From assembly GCA_900473415.1 (NCBI GenBank), contig UCLR01000047.1:1-64000 (forward strand): DNA of 64,000 bases. Direction: 5' to 3'. The stretch is from Hyphomicrobiales bacterium. GTDB taxonomy: Bacteria > Pseudomonadota > Alphaproteobacteria > Rhizobiales > Beijerinckiaceae. Shown here piece by piece: positions 33,104 to 41,878 of the stretch; positions within the stretch are counted from its first letter, which is position 1; each line of letters opens with the position of its first letter. The notes beneath the pieces are model-generated. The model did not search any database. It saw nothing but the letters and a program-made list of their open reading frames with translations, and was not told the origin of the DNA. Made by a program: the position numbers and the translations under genes.

Positions 33104-33853
33104 ATGCTCGTCACGCTTGAAGCATCGGATCGTAAAGTGAGCGTATCGGCGCATATCCTGATCGTCGAGGACGACCGTGAGATCAGTGCGCTCGTGGCGC
33201 GCTATCTGTCCCAGAACGGCATGCGCACCTCGGCGGCGCGGGATGGGCGCGAGATGGACCGGATCCTGCGGGACGGCCGCTTCGACCTGATCGTGCTCGA
33301 CCTCAACCTGCCGGGCGAGGACGGCCTGTCGATCTGCCGCCGTCTGCGCCAGACCACGCAGATGCCGATCATCATGCTGACCGCCCGCAGCGAGGATGTG
33401 GACCGGATCATCGGTCTCGAAATGGGAGCGGACGACTACCTCGGCAAGCCGTTCAATCCGCGCGAATTGCTGGCGCGAATCCGCGCCGTGATGCGAAGGC
33501 AGGGCGCCGGGCCGACCGATCCGAACGAGGCTCCGGGTTCCTTCGTCTTTCAGGGCTGGACGCTGAATGCGAGCAACCGCGAGCTGACCAATCCGGACAA
33601 TGTCCGCGTTGCCGTCACCGGGGCGGAGTTCGATCTGCTGCGCGTCCTCTGCGAACGGCCGGGCCGAGTCCTCTCGCGGGATGTGCTGCTGGACCTGACG
33701 CAAGGCCGGACCGCAACCCCCTTCGAGCGCAGCATCGACATCCTCATCAGCCGTCTTCGCCAGAAGATCGAACGCGAGCCGCGCGAGCCCGAACTGATCA
33801 AGACGATCCGCTCGGGCGGCTATCTGTTCACTCCTTCCGTCGCGCGGCAATGA
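33104..33853 (+). CDS. Response regulator, OmpR family
   Basis: About 249 residues. The receiver domain shows acidic EDD, phospho-acceptor Asp in LIVLDLNLPGEDG, and Lys in ADDYLGKPF. The winged helix follows (VAVTGAEFDLLRVLCERPGR, PFERSIDILISRLRQKI, IKTIRSGGYLFT). An in-frame GTG at 33137 gives a shorter start nearer the receiver domain. The stop overlaps the kinase start (ATGA). It closely resembles the regulator at 27347-28087, so the two systems may be ancient paralogues. Confidence 0.9.
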   Translation: MLVTLEASDRKVSVSAHILIVEDDREISALVARYLSQNGMRTSAARDGREMDRILRDGRFDLIVLDLNLPGEDGLSICRRLRQTTQMPIIMLTARSEDVDRIIGLEMGADDYLGKPFNPRELLARIRAVMRRQGAGPTDPNEAPGSFVFQGWTLNASNRELTNPDNVRVAVTGAEFDLLRVLCERPGRVLSRDVLLDLTQGRTATPFERSIDILISRLRQKIEREPREPELIKTIRSGGYLFTPSVARQ

Positions 33854-35181
33854 CCGGCCTGTTTCGTCGGCCCGCACGGATCGGGAGCCAGATTGCGTTG
33901 CTGGTGGTTGGCGTCATCGGCCTGCTCTACCTCATCCTCGCCGCCACCTTCGTCCTGCAGGCGCCGCGCAACAGGCCCGGCCCGCCGGCATTCGAGACCA
34001 TCGCGACCATCGCGAAGCTCATTGCGGAAACACCGCCGTCGTTGCGGCCGGGCATCGTCGACGCGGCCAACAAGGCCGACGAGCACTTCCGGTTTGCGCT
34101 GTCTGATACGGCGCCCCCTGCGGCGGCGGCGGCATCGCGGTCCATGGATGCCGACTCGATGGCGCAGCGCCTGGGGAACGGCTTCGAGGTCTCGTCGCAC
34201 CAGCCGCCGGCGGAAGGCGGGCCGCCGCGCGGCTTTTCGTTCCGGCTTCCGGACCAGACGGGCCTGAATGTCCAGATCATGGCCGGGGCGATGGGATCGC
34301 CGCCGCCTCGCCCCTTCTCCGTGCTGGTGCTCGCCACGATCGTTCTCGTCGGGCTCAATATCGCGGCCCTGACCCTCTGGGCCTCACGGGGGATCACGGC
34401 GCCGCTCGCGCGCTTCGCTTCGGCGGCAGAGGAGTTCTCGATCGACCGCGACCCGTCTCCGCTGCGCGAGGAAGGCCCGGTCGAGGTTCGCACCGCGGCG
34501 CGGGCGCTGAACAGGCTGAGAGACCGCATTCATGCGATGTTCGCGGACCGCACGCGCATGCTGGCGGCGATCAGCCATGATCTGAGGACGCCGATCACGC
34601 GCATGCGCCTGCGGGTCGAGTTCATCGAGGACGACACGCTGCGCGGCCAGTTCACCCGCGATCTACAGCACATGGATGCGATGGTGCAGGGCGCGCTGTC
34701 CTATTTGCGCGATGCCAATCGCCGCGAGAAGCGCGGGGCCTTCGACCTTTCGAGCCTGCTGCAGACCATTGCGGACGCGTTCAGCGATATGGGGAACGCG
34801 ACCCACTATGACGGGCCACGTCGGGTGGTCATGATCGGAGACACCCAGCAGATCGAGCGCGCCGTGACGAACCTCGTGGAAAACGCGGTGCGCTACGGCA
34901 AGGATGTCGCCATCCAGCTCCGTGACGACACGGAGGCTCTCGTGATCGAAGTCGCCGACGACGGCCCCGGCATCCCCGAGGCCGATCGTCTACGCCTGCT
35001 CGAGCCGTTCACGCGCGGCGACGAAGCGCGGGGACGGATCGACTCGGAGGGGTTCGGCCTCGGCCTCGCCATCGCCCAATCGATCGCGGCGGCCCATGAC
35101 GGCAAGCTGACGCTGCACGAGAACGAGCCGCACGGCCTGCTGGTCCGCCTCAGCCTGCCGAGGCCGTCCCCGAACGCCTGA
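33850..35181 (+). CDS. Sensor histidine kinase, EnvZ type
   Basis: A 443-residue kinase. Its first helix is near residues 12-38 (IALLVVGVIGLLYLILAATF), a periplasmic segment rich in Pro and Ala follows, the second helix is near 157-178, then HAMP, the H-box ISHDLRTPITRMRLRV, N-box NLVENAVRYG and G-boxes DDGPGIP and GFGLGLAI. Translationally coupled to the regulator before it. Signal unknown; the following envelope genes could be targets. Confidence 0.9.
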   Translation: MTGLFRRPARIGSQIALLVVGVIGLLYLILAATFVLQAPRNRPGPPAFETIATIAKLIAETPPSLRPGIVDAANKADEHFRFALSDTAPPAAAAASRSMDADSMAQRLGNGFEVSSHQPPAEGGPPRGFSFRLPDQTGLNVQIMAGAMGSPPPRPFSVLVLATIVLVGLNIAALTLWASRGITAPLARFASAAEEFSIDRDPSPLREEGPVEVRTAARALNRLRDRIHAMFADRTRMLAAISHDLRTPITRMRLRVEFIEDDTLRGQFTRDLQHMDAMVQGALSYLRDANRREKRGAFDLSSLLQTIADAFSDMGNATHYDGPRRVVMIGDTQQIERAVTNLVENAVRYGKDVAIQLRDDTEALVIEVADDGPGIPEADRLRLLEPFTRGDEARGRIDSEGFGLGLAIAQSIAAAHDGKLTLHENEPHGLLVRLSLPRPSPNA

Positions 35182-35282
35182 CCGCTTACAACTTTCAACG
35201 CGAGCGAAACATTCGGCAACATTGGCGCCGGCATTTGGCCCGACCGCCCCGTGAGAGTCCCGTGAAACCGAACGGGACAGAT

Positions 35283-35858
35283 ATGTTTGCACTCGTCCGC
35301 CACCATCGCCGATTGACTGTACTGACGTTGTCGGCCCTTGCCGGAACCGCGCTTCTTGGCCTCGTCGCCGCCTCGGACGGCAACAGGCCAGCCTTGCCCG
35401 AGCCGCTTCCTCTGGCCGCGCAGTTGAGCCCGTCCGGAAAGATCGTCGACAGGCTTCCGGGCAGCGTGACGCCGGCCCCACATTTGGCTGAGCGGCTCGC
35501 TTCGACAGGTTGGTCGGACACGGCGAGGCCTGCGACCCCAGCCGTATTGGCCTCGGCAGCGGTCGGGGAGGTTGTCGTTGCCGAGGCGGCCGTCGACACT
35601 GCAATGGCCGCTACGACCGACGCTCCGATGGCTTTGCCGGTCCAGCGCAAACCCGCCCGCGCGACGATCCGGCCGTACAAGGCGCCGGCTGCCGTCATGC
35701 CCGCCGTCGTCGCGGCGTTGCCGCCGCCGCGGCCCGCTTCGCTGCGCGGCGTGCCGGATGTCGTCGAAGTCGCGAGCGTCAAGGAGAGGCGTGTTTCCAT
35801 CGCAGGGCGGATGGTTGCCTTCGTCGGCTCGCTGGCCTCGTTCGCGCGCCTGCTGTGA
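35283..35858 (+). CDS. Ala/Pro-rich membrane-anchored protein, unknown
   Basis: A 191-residue protein with an N-terminal basic region and helix (LTVLTLSALAGTALLGLVAA, about residues 11-30). A long Ala/Pro/Val-rich, probably disordered stretch follows, with basic VQRKPARATIRPYKAP, and the C-terminus is hydrophobic (AGRMVAFVGSLASFARLL). No family recognised. Its stop overlaps the start of the SGNH hydrolase (GTGA), so the two are made together and may form an envelope pair. The upstream codon run from 35235 lies outside a plausible ribosome site. Confidence 0.6.
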   Translation: MFALVRHHRRLTVLTLSALAGTALLGLVAASDGNRPALPEPLPLAAQLSPSGKIVDRLPGSVTPAPHLAERLASTGWSDTARPATPAVLASAAVGEVVVAEAAVDTAMAATTDAPMALPVQRKPARATIRPYKAPAAVMPAVVAALPPPRPASLRGVPDVVEVASVKERRVSIAGRMVAFVGSLASFARLL

Positions 35859-36622
35859 GTGCTATCGTTAGCCTCATTCGTCGACCGCGTCGGGCTGGCG
35901 GTGTGGTCAGCCTCCTGGCGGTGCTGGCGCTTGCTGGTCCCTCCCTGCTGCTTGCGATGGCGGCCGGCTGGATCGGTCACGGCTGGCTCATCGGCGAGCG
36001 GGCGCCGCGGGCCTTCGATGGCTTCCAGCAGGTCCGTGCGAAGACGATCCAGACACAGCTCGATCAGGTCCAGGGCCCGTACATCGTGGTGATGGGCGAT
36101 TCCCATGCCGAGCGCCTCTTCCTGCCCAGCCTTTGCGGCTTGCCCGTCGTGAATGCCGGCCTGTCCGGCGCGACGATGAGCGACATCCTTGATCTGGCTG
36201 GCAAGATCACGCCGCCGCGCAGGGCGCAGGCGGTGCTGATCTCGGTCGGCACGAACGATATCTGGGTGAAGCGAGCGCCTGAGACGGGGGAGGCGGAAAG
36301 CCGCTTCCGGAAGAGCTTGCACGCGCTGAAGCGACTCCTGGCGGGATGGAGCGGCCGCCGTGCGTTGATCGCCATCCCGCCGGTCGCGGGCAGGGAGGAG
36401 GCCTCGTATCCGCGGGCGGCTGCGGCCCGCTATTCGGCCATGCTGGCTCAGTCTTGCGAGCCGGAAAGCTGCCTGTATCTCGATCTGTTCGGGGAGGCCG
36501 CCGACATTCGCGAGCGACGCTCTCCGTTCAGCGACGGCGTGCATCTGCGCGACTATGCGCGCTTCGTGCGCGAGCGGGAAACGCAGATATGCCGCGGGCT
36601 CGGCATCCCAGCTGGCGGATGA
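35855..36622 (+). CDS. SGNH/GDSL hydrolase family protein
   Basis: A 255-residue protein. A membrane anchor lies near residues 14-40 (VVSLLAVLALAGPSLLLAMA), followed by an SGNH hydrolase: Ser 83 in VMGDSHAE (block I), Asn 134 in VGTNDIW (block III), and Asp 227 / His 230 in DGVHL (block V). Such enzymes remove or transfer acyl groups on sugars, peptidoglycan or lipids; here the active site should face the periplasm. GTG start 35855 overlaps the upstream stop. The pairing with an unknown Ala/Pro-rich partner suggests polysaccharide or cell-wall modification. Confidence 0.78.
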   Translation: MSAIVSLIRRPRRAGGVVSLLAVLALAGPSLLLAMAAGWIGHGWLIGERAPRAFDGFQQVRAKTIQTQLDQVQGPYIVVMGDSHAERLFLPSLCGLPVVNAGLSGATMSDILDLAGKITPPRRAQAVLISVGTNDIWVKRAPETGEAESRFRKSLHALKRLLAGWSGRRALIAIPPVAGREEASYPRAAAARYSAMLAQSCEPESCLYLDLFGEAADIRERRSPFSDGVHLRDYARFVRERETQICRGLGIPAGG

Positions 36623-36670
36623 GGCTGCGCCGCAGCGCCTTCTGGCGCCGCGGCGATGCAATCGCGTCTC

Positions 36671-37207
36671 TCAGACCGCCTGATCGAAGAACAGCGAGGA
36701 CGTCTTGCTCGTCGCCGAGGTCGTTCCGCTGTCCGTGTAAGAGGCGTTCGTCTCGCTGACTTTCTTCATCAGTTCCTGCAGCAGAGCGACAATGTCCACA
36801 CCGCCCGCCGTCGACGAAGAGGTCGCACTGAGGCTGTCGTCATCATCGTCTTCGCCCGGCGGCGGACCCGGAGGAGGACCGCCGGCGCCGCCCGCGCCGT
36901 GAGGACCGGAGGCGAAGGCGGAGGAAAAGACGCCCCGCAGCTCCTCGGCCTGATCGCTGGTCAGGCTACCGGCGTTGACCTGCGCATCGATCAGGGCGTC
37001 GATCTTCGCTTTCGGATCGCCCGATTCCTTGGTGCCGCGCGATGCACTCATGCTGGCGTCGATGCTGTCGAGCGCCGAGGAGAGCGCGCTCTCGTCACTG
37101 GACGCGACGGCACCACTGCTGACCTGGGTTTCGAGCGTCTTCTTCAGGAGCTCGAGAGGTGAGGGGCGTTGATAGGCGGCTGACGAGCCGGAAATGGCAC
37201 TGGTCAT
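36671..37207 (-). CDS. Unknown protein with internal duplication and GP-rich linker
   Basis: A 178-residue protein with a good ribosome site (GGAGTTTCTC before ATG 37207). It has no signal peptide. Two similar helical segments are visible, about residues 22-52 (TLETQVSSGAVASSDESAL) and 69-98 (IDAQVNAGSLTSDQAEELR), sharing a QV-x-x-G-h-x-S pattern. A Gly/Pro-rich linker (GGAGGPPPGPPPG), an acidic run (EDDDDDS), a helix (VDIVALLQELMKKV) and a Ser/Thr-rich tail ending SLFFDQAV follow. No family assigned. It resembles secreted or flagellar-type substrates in composition, but that is speculative. Confidence 0.6.
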   Translation of the reverse strand: MTSAISGSSAAYQRPSPLELLKKTLETQVSSGAVASSDESALSSALDSIDASMSASRGTKESGDPKAKIDALIDAQVNAGSLTSDQAEELRGVFSSAFASGPHGAGGAGGPPPGPPPGEDDDDDSLSATSSSTAGGVDIVALLQELMKKVSETNASYTDSGTTSATSKTSSLFFDQAV

Positions 37208-37502
37208 GAGAAACTCCGCTAAGCCAAGATGATCCCTGGCCGCTTCATGACCGCCTTGGCCCATTAATCGGCGGTTACAGCGCGAAAGCGAAATGGTTTC
37301 GTTCGGTTTCGCGACAAGACGCGGAAACACTGGAGAAACAAAGTCATCGTCGCGAGGGCGTTCTTTTGAGCGCCTGCGCCCGTCCGACGGTGCCTCTCGA
37401 TCCGCCGTCACGTCGCATGATTGGGCCGCCAAGGCTTGATCGGGGCGTGTCGCCAAGGTAGCCCGATTGTCGATCCCGTAACCGGCTGCCAGCGGAGCCG
37501 AC

Positions 37503-38927
37503 ATGACGAGCCTCAAATTCGGAACTTCGGGCCTGCGCGGCCTCGTGACCGAGCTCGTTGGCTTGCCAGCCTACAGCCATGTCCGCGCCTTCTGCGCCAT
37601 GATTGCGGAAGACAGGGCGGCGGGGCCGGGCGGGGAGGTGCTGATCGGCCGGGACCTGCGCTCGTCGAGCCCGCTGATCGCCGCGCAATGCGCCCGCGCG
37701 ATCGCCGATGCCGGGCTCAAGCCCGTCGATTGCGGCGAGGTGCCGACGCCAGCGCTCGCGCTGGCCGCGATCAAGCTTGGCGCTCCGGCCGTCATGGTGA
37801 CTGGCAGCCATATCCCGGACGACCGCAACGGACTGAAATTCTATCGCGCCGCAGGCGAGATCGACAAAGCCGACGAGGCACGCATCCTCGGCTGGCATGG
37901 CAAGCTTGCTCTCTCAGCCGCGCCGTCCGAGCCGGCGAGCGCGCAGCCGCATGAGGCGCTGGCGGCCTATCGGGCTCGCTACGTCGATTTCTTTGGCCCG
38001 GCGGCACTGCAAGGGCTCGTCGTCGGTGTCTACCAGCATTCTTCCGTGGGACGTGACGCGATCTGCGAGACGCTCGCGGCGCTCGGGGCGCAGCCTGTGC
38101 CGCTCGGCCGCGCCGACCGTTTCATCCCGGTCGACACGGAGGCGCTGCGGCCGGAGGACGAGGAGCTCGCCCGCGGCTGGGCCGCCGAACAGCGGCTGGA
38201 CGCAATCGTCTCGACCGACGGCGATGCCGACCGGCCACTGGTCGCCGACGAGACGGGCCGCTTCCTGCGCGGCGATCTGGTCGGGGCGCTGACCGCGGCC
38301 TCGCTCGGCGCCGATGCCATCGTCACGCCGGTGACCTCGAATTCGGCGCTGGAGAAGCTTGGGCTGTTCGAGCGCGTTGTGCGCACCCGCGTCGGCTCGC
38401 CCTATGTCATCGCCGGCATGGCCGAGGCGAAGGCGGCCGGCGCGCGCATCGTCATCGGCTTCGAGGCCAATGGCGGCGTGCTGCTCGGTTCCGATGTCGT
38501 TCGTGATGGCCGCATTCTTCCCGCCCTGCCGACCCGAGATGCGATGCTGCCGATCCTCGCCGCCTTGTCGCTCAAGGCGCGCGAAGGCAAGCCGCTGAGC
38601 GCGATTGCAGCGGCGCTCAACTTCCAGATCGCCCTGTCGGACCGCCTGCAGGAGGTGCCGCAGGAGAAGACCGCCGCGATGATCGCGAAGCTCGATGCCG
38701 AGGATTCGGCCTATCGCGATGCGGCTTTCGCGGCGCATGGCGGCGTCGCCGCGCGCGACCGGCGCGACGGTCTGCGGCTGACGCTCGGTGACGGTGCGAC
38801 GATCCATTTCCGCGCCTCCGGCAACGCCCCGGAGCTGCGCGTCTATGTCGAAGCGGCCGATCGGGGCGCGGCCGAGGCGCTGCTGGCGGAAGGGCTCGCC
38901 TTCGCGCCGCGGGCGACGCGCGGTTAG
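37503..38927 (+). CDS. Phosphohexomutase (phosphomannomutase/phosphoglucosamine mutase-like)
   Basis: A 474-residue alpha-D-phosphohexomutase. The N-terminal signature is KFGTSGLRG; phosphoserine Ser 102 lies in TGSHIP (variant of TASHNP), the metal loop is TDGDADRP, the sugar loop FEANGGVL (usually GEXSGH), and the phosphate loop RASGNAPELR (usually RxSGTEP). All four loops exist but three are variants, so the sugar preference may differ from PMM/PGM or GlmM. The last codons overlap tail-to-tail with pepT by 4 bases. Confidence 0.85.
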   Translation: MTSLKFGTSGLRGLVTELVGLPAYSHVRAFCAMIAEDRAAGPGGEVLIGRDLRSSSPLIAAQCARAIADAGLKPVDCGEVPTPALALAAIKLGAPAVMVTGSHIPDDRNGLKFYRAAGEIDKADEARILGWHGKLALSAAPSEPASAQPHEALAAYRARYVDFFGPAALQGLVVGVYQHSSVGRDAICETLAALGAQPVPLGRADRFIPVDTEALRPEDEELARGWAAEQRLDAIVSTDGDADRPLVADETGRFLRGDLVGALTAASLGADAIVTPVTSNSALEKLGLFERVVRTRVGSPYVIAGMAEAKAAGARIVIGFEANGGVLLGSDVVRDGRILPALPTRDAMLPILAALSLKAREGKPLSAIAAALNFQIALSDRLQEVPQEKTAAMIAKLDAEDSAYRDAAFAAHGGVAARDRRDGLRLTLGDGATIHFRASGNAPELRVYVEAADRGAAEALLAEGLAFAPRATRG

Positions 38928-40153
38928 GCCTGTTCGGCGGCCAGCCTCAGCAGCGTGCGCGCCGTCTCGTAGGATTTGACGAAGGCCGGGATCGGCAGGA
39001 ATTCGAAGCGCGAGTGGAAATTGCAGCCGCCGGTGAAGAAATTCGGCGTCGGCAGGCCGCGCGCCGAGAGCGCCGCGCCATCCGTGCCGCCGCGCATCGC
39101 GATCACCTTCGGCTTGATCTGCAGCGCTTCCATGGCCGCGAGGATGAGATCGACCGGGCGGCGATCATCGCCCAGGCTGTCCTGGATATTGCCGTAGGTA
39201 TCGCTGACGCGGGCCTCGACCTGTCCCGTCGGGTAGCGCGACGCGATCTCGGCTGCGACCTCGCTGAGGCGCTGCTTGCGCTCGGCGAAGCGGGTGCGAT
39301 CGAACTCGCGGATCATCACCTTGAGCCTGGCCTCGCTCGGGCCGGCGGAAAGCTCGATGAACCAGAAATAGCCTTCGCGGCCCGAGGTGTTCTCCGGCGT
39401 CTCGGTGCGGTCGAAGGCGGCCATGTAATCGGTCGCCATCGTGAGCGGGTTCACCAGCACGCCCTTGGCCGACATCGGATGGGCGGTGACGCCGGTGAAG
39501 ACGATCTCGCCCATCGCGGCGTTGAAGTTCTCGTAGACCACCTCGCCGACTTCGCAGCTATCGATCGTGTAGGCGAAATCGCAGGGGAAGCGGGCGAGAT
39601 CGAGCGCCTTGGCGCCGCGCAGGCCGATCTCCTCGTCGGGCACGAAGGCTATCAGGATGTCGCCATGGGCGTCCTCGGGCCCAAGCTCGGCGAGCAGCGT
39701 CATGATGATCGCGATGGCGGACTTGTCGTCGGCGCCGAGGACGCTGGTGCCGTCGCTGACGATGACGTCCGCGCCGACCCAGGGCTTGATCAGCTGGTTC
39801 TCGGCGACACGCAGCCAGATGTCCTGCTCGCGGTTGAGGCAGAGGTCGCTGCCCTCGAAGCGCAGGATCTGCGGCTTGACCACGGGCGAGAGGCCGACAT
39901 CGACGGTGTCGAGATGGGCGATGAAGCCGATGCGGGGCGCGCCGGGCTTCGTGCCGCGCTTCAGCGCCGTGACGGTGGCGTGGTCGTCGACGACGACGTT
40001 CTCCAGGCCGAGCGCCCGCAGCTCTTCGCCGAGAAGATCGGCGAGGCGCTGCTGGCCTGGCGTCGAGGGCAGGCTGGTCGAGGACGCATCACTCTGGCTC
40101 TCGATCGCGACATAGCGCAGGAAGCGTTCGGTCAATTGTGAGCTGAGCGTCAT
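38924..40153 (-). CDS. pepT: Peptidase T (tripeptide aminopeptidase)
   Basis: A 409-residue M20B metallopeptidase, the usual PepT length. The two-zinc ligands and catalytic residues sit in AHLDTVD, GADDKSA, PDEEIGLRGA and DSCEVGEVVY, and the last His lies in the C-terminal NFHSRFE. It releases N-terminal residues from tripeptides in the cytosol. The gene is tail-to-tail with the phosphohexomutase, and its start faces the DUF72 gene. Confidence 0.93.
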   Translation of the reverse strand: MTLSSQLTERFLRYVAIESQSDASSTSLPSTPGQQRLADLLGEELRALGLENVVVDDHATVTALKRGTKPGAPRIGFIAHLDTVDVGLSPVVKPQILRFEGSDLCLNREQDIWLRVAENQLIKPWVGADVIVSDGTSVLGADDKSAIAIIMTLLAELGPEDAHGDILIAFVPDEEIGLRGAKALDLARFPCDFAYTIDSCEVGEVVYENFNAAMGEIVFTGVTAHPMSAKGVLVNPLTMATDYMAAFDRTETPENTSGREGYFWFIELSAGPSEARLKVMIREFDRTRFAERKQRLSEVAAEIASRYPTGQVEARVSDTYGNIQDSLGDDRRPVDLILAAMEALQIKPKVIAMRGGTDGAALSARGLPTPNFFTGGCNFHSRFEFLPIPAFVKSYETARTLLRLAAEQA

Positions 40154-40304
40154 CGGCAGGCCCTGAGTTTCTTGTTATCGCATCGGATCGGCTGGCATAG
40201 CGGAAGCGGCCCTGATCTGGCGAGAGCCGGCGGCCCATGGCATGTCCTCGCTCCTGACATATCTCAGGGCGAAAACGCCTATGGTCTGGCTTTCGGAGGA
40301 CGGC

Positions 40305-41108
40305 ATGGCGCATCAGGCAGGCGAGATCCATATCGGCATCGGCGGCTGGGTTTTCGAGCCCTGGCGCGGCACCTTCTATCCGGACGGGCTGCCGCAGAAG
40401 CGCGAGCTGGAATATGCCGGAAGCAAGCTGAACTCGATCGAGATCAACGGCACCTATTACGGTTCGCAGAAGCCCGAGAGCTTCGCCAAATGGCGTGAGG
40501 AGACGCCGGACGGCTTCGTCTTCGCGCTGAAGGGATCGCGCTTCTGCACGAACCGGCGCGTGCTGGCGGAGGCCGGACCCTCGGTCGAGAAGTTCGTGAC
40601 GAGCGGCCTGGCCGAGCTGAAGCACAAGCTCGGCCCGATCAACTGGCAGTTCATGCCGACCAAGAAATTCGATCCCGACGACTTCGAGGCCTTCCTCAAG
40701 CTGCTGCCGAAGGAGGTGGATGGCATCCGCCTGCGCCATGCGGTCGAGGTCCGGCACGACAGCTTCCGCGCGCCGGATTTCGTCGCGCTGCTGCGCGAAT
40801 ACGGCGTCGCGGCCATTACCTCGGCCGATGCCGACTACACGCAGATCGCCGATGTGACGGCGCCCTTCGTCTATGCGCGGATCATGGGGACGAAGGAGGC
40901 CGAGCCGAAGGGCTATTCCGAGGCGGGGCTCGATCGCTGGGCCAAGGCCGCGCGGGCCTGGGCGCAGGGCGGCGTGCCGGAGGGGCTGGAGACGGTCGGC
41001 CCACCGGCCGAGGCCGGGAAGCGCGAGGTCTTCCTCTATGTCATCAGCGGCGACAAGGTCCGCAATCCGGCCGCGGCGATGGCGCTGATCGACCGGACGA
41101 AGGGCTGA
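40305..41108 (+). CDS. DUF72 domain-containing protein
   Basis: A 267-residue TIM-barrel-like DUF72 protein: IHIGIGGWVFEPWRGTFYP near the N-terminus, then SIEINGTYYGSQKPESFAKW, FVFALKGSRFCTN, and VEVRHDSF. The family is widespread and its reaction is unknown. ATG 40305 follows GGAGG at 6 bases; an in-frame ATG at 40242 is less likely. The end lies 3 bases from the leftward YbaK-like gene. Confidence 0.88.
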   Translation: MAHQAGEIHIGIGGWVFEPWRGTFYPDGLPQKRELEYAGSKLNSIEINGTYYGSQKPESFAKWREETPDGFVFALKGSRFCTNRRVLAEAGPSVEKFVTSGLAELKHKLGPINWQFMPTKKFDPDDFEAFLKLLPKEVDGIRLRHAVEVRHDSFRAPDFVALLREYGVAAITSADADYTQIADVTAPFVYARIMGTKEAEPKGYSEAGLDRWAKAARAWAQGGVPEGLETVGPPAEAGKREVFLYVISGDKVRNPAAAMALIDRTKG

Positions 41109-41111
41109 GCC

Positions 41112-41600
41112 TCACTCGGCCGCGGCGGCCTCCTGCATCGCCTCCTGGCAGACATCGACCCATTCGGCCTTTGTCAGCTCCGCCATGCGCTGCGGCGCGA
41201 TCCGTAGCGCGCTATGCGTCGAGCCCGCTGCCGGCACGACGATGTCGAAAGCGCGCAGCGAGACGTCGCAATAGACCTTGAGCGGCGTGGCGAGGCCGAA
41301 GGGGCAGACGCCGCCGACAGGGTGGCCGGTCAGGGCCTCGACCTCTTCCTGGCCGAGCATGCGCGGCTTGCCGCCGAGCGCCGCCTTGGCCTTGCGGTTG
41401 TCGAGGCGGGCATCGCCGCGGGCGACGACGAGCACGACCTCGTCACCGACGCGCAGCGAGAGCGTCTTGGCGATCTGGCCGGGCTCGACGCCATGGGCCG
41501 CCGCCGCGAGCGGGACGGTGGCGCTGCTCTGCTCGGTGACGATCACCGCGATGTCGGGAGCACGCTCGGCGAAGAAGGCGCGGACGGATTCGAGGCTCAT
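41112..41600 (-). CDS. YbaK/EbsC family aminoacyl-tRNA deacylase
   Basis: A 162-residue protein of the YbaK/ProX editing fold. It shows IAKTLSLRVGDEVVLVVARG, RKAKAALGGKPRML with its conserved Lys, and the GHPVGGVCPFGL loop. Such proteins hydrolyse mischarged tRNA, for example Cys- or Ala-tRNAPro, in the cytosol. It overlaps the next upstream small membrane gene by 4 bases (ATGA). Confidence 0.87.
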   Translation of the reverse strand: MSLESVRAFFAERAPDIAVIVTEQSSATVPLAAAAHGVEPGQIAKTLSLRVGDEVVLVVARGDARLDNRKAKAALGGKPRMLGQEEVEALTGHPVGGVCPFGLATPLKVYCDVSLRAFDIVVPAAGSTHSALRIAPQRMAELTKAEWVDVCQEAMQEAAAAE

Positions 41601-41875
41601 CGGGCAATTCGCGAGGTCAGCCAGAGGATAAGGACGGCGGCGACGGCCGGCACGCCGAAGACGACGAGGAAGATCGGGGCTTCCTGTGCCACCGTATAGC
41701 CTGCGCGGGTGACGCCGATCCAGAGGTTGATCAGCGCTCCCACGAACCACAGCGGCAGGAAGAGCCTGATCGCGAAGGGGATCGGCCGGCCGGCGGAGGC
41801 CGCGAGCCGCGGCGCGATGAAGAGCAGCAGACCGAGCAGGGCGAAGCCGAGGCCGATGACCTTGATCGTATGCAT
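41597..41875 (-). CDS. Small membrane protein, unknown
   Basis: A 92-residue protein with three predicted membrane spans (about 5-24, 37-58 and 68-88: VIGLGFALLGLLLFIAPRLA, FLPLWFVGALINLWIGVT, FLVVFGVPAVAAVLILWLTS). Overlap with the YbaK gene by 4 bases and a 3-base gap to the ltrA-like gene indicate one leftward operon. No family recognised. Confidence 0.7.
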   Translation of the reverse strand: MHTIKVIGLGFALLGLLLFIAPRLAASAGRPIPFAIRLFLPLWFVGALINLWIGVTRAGYTVAQEAPIFLVVFGVPAVAAVLILWLTSRIAR

Positions 41876-41878
41876 GGT

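Noticed and set aside
35235..35282. Earlier start of the Ala/Pro-rich protein
   Set aside because: No ribosome site, and it would place 16 polar residues before a clean membrane anchor starting at ATG 35283.
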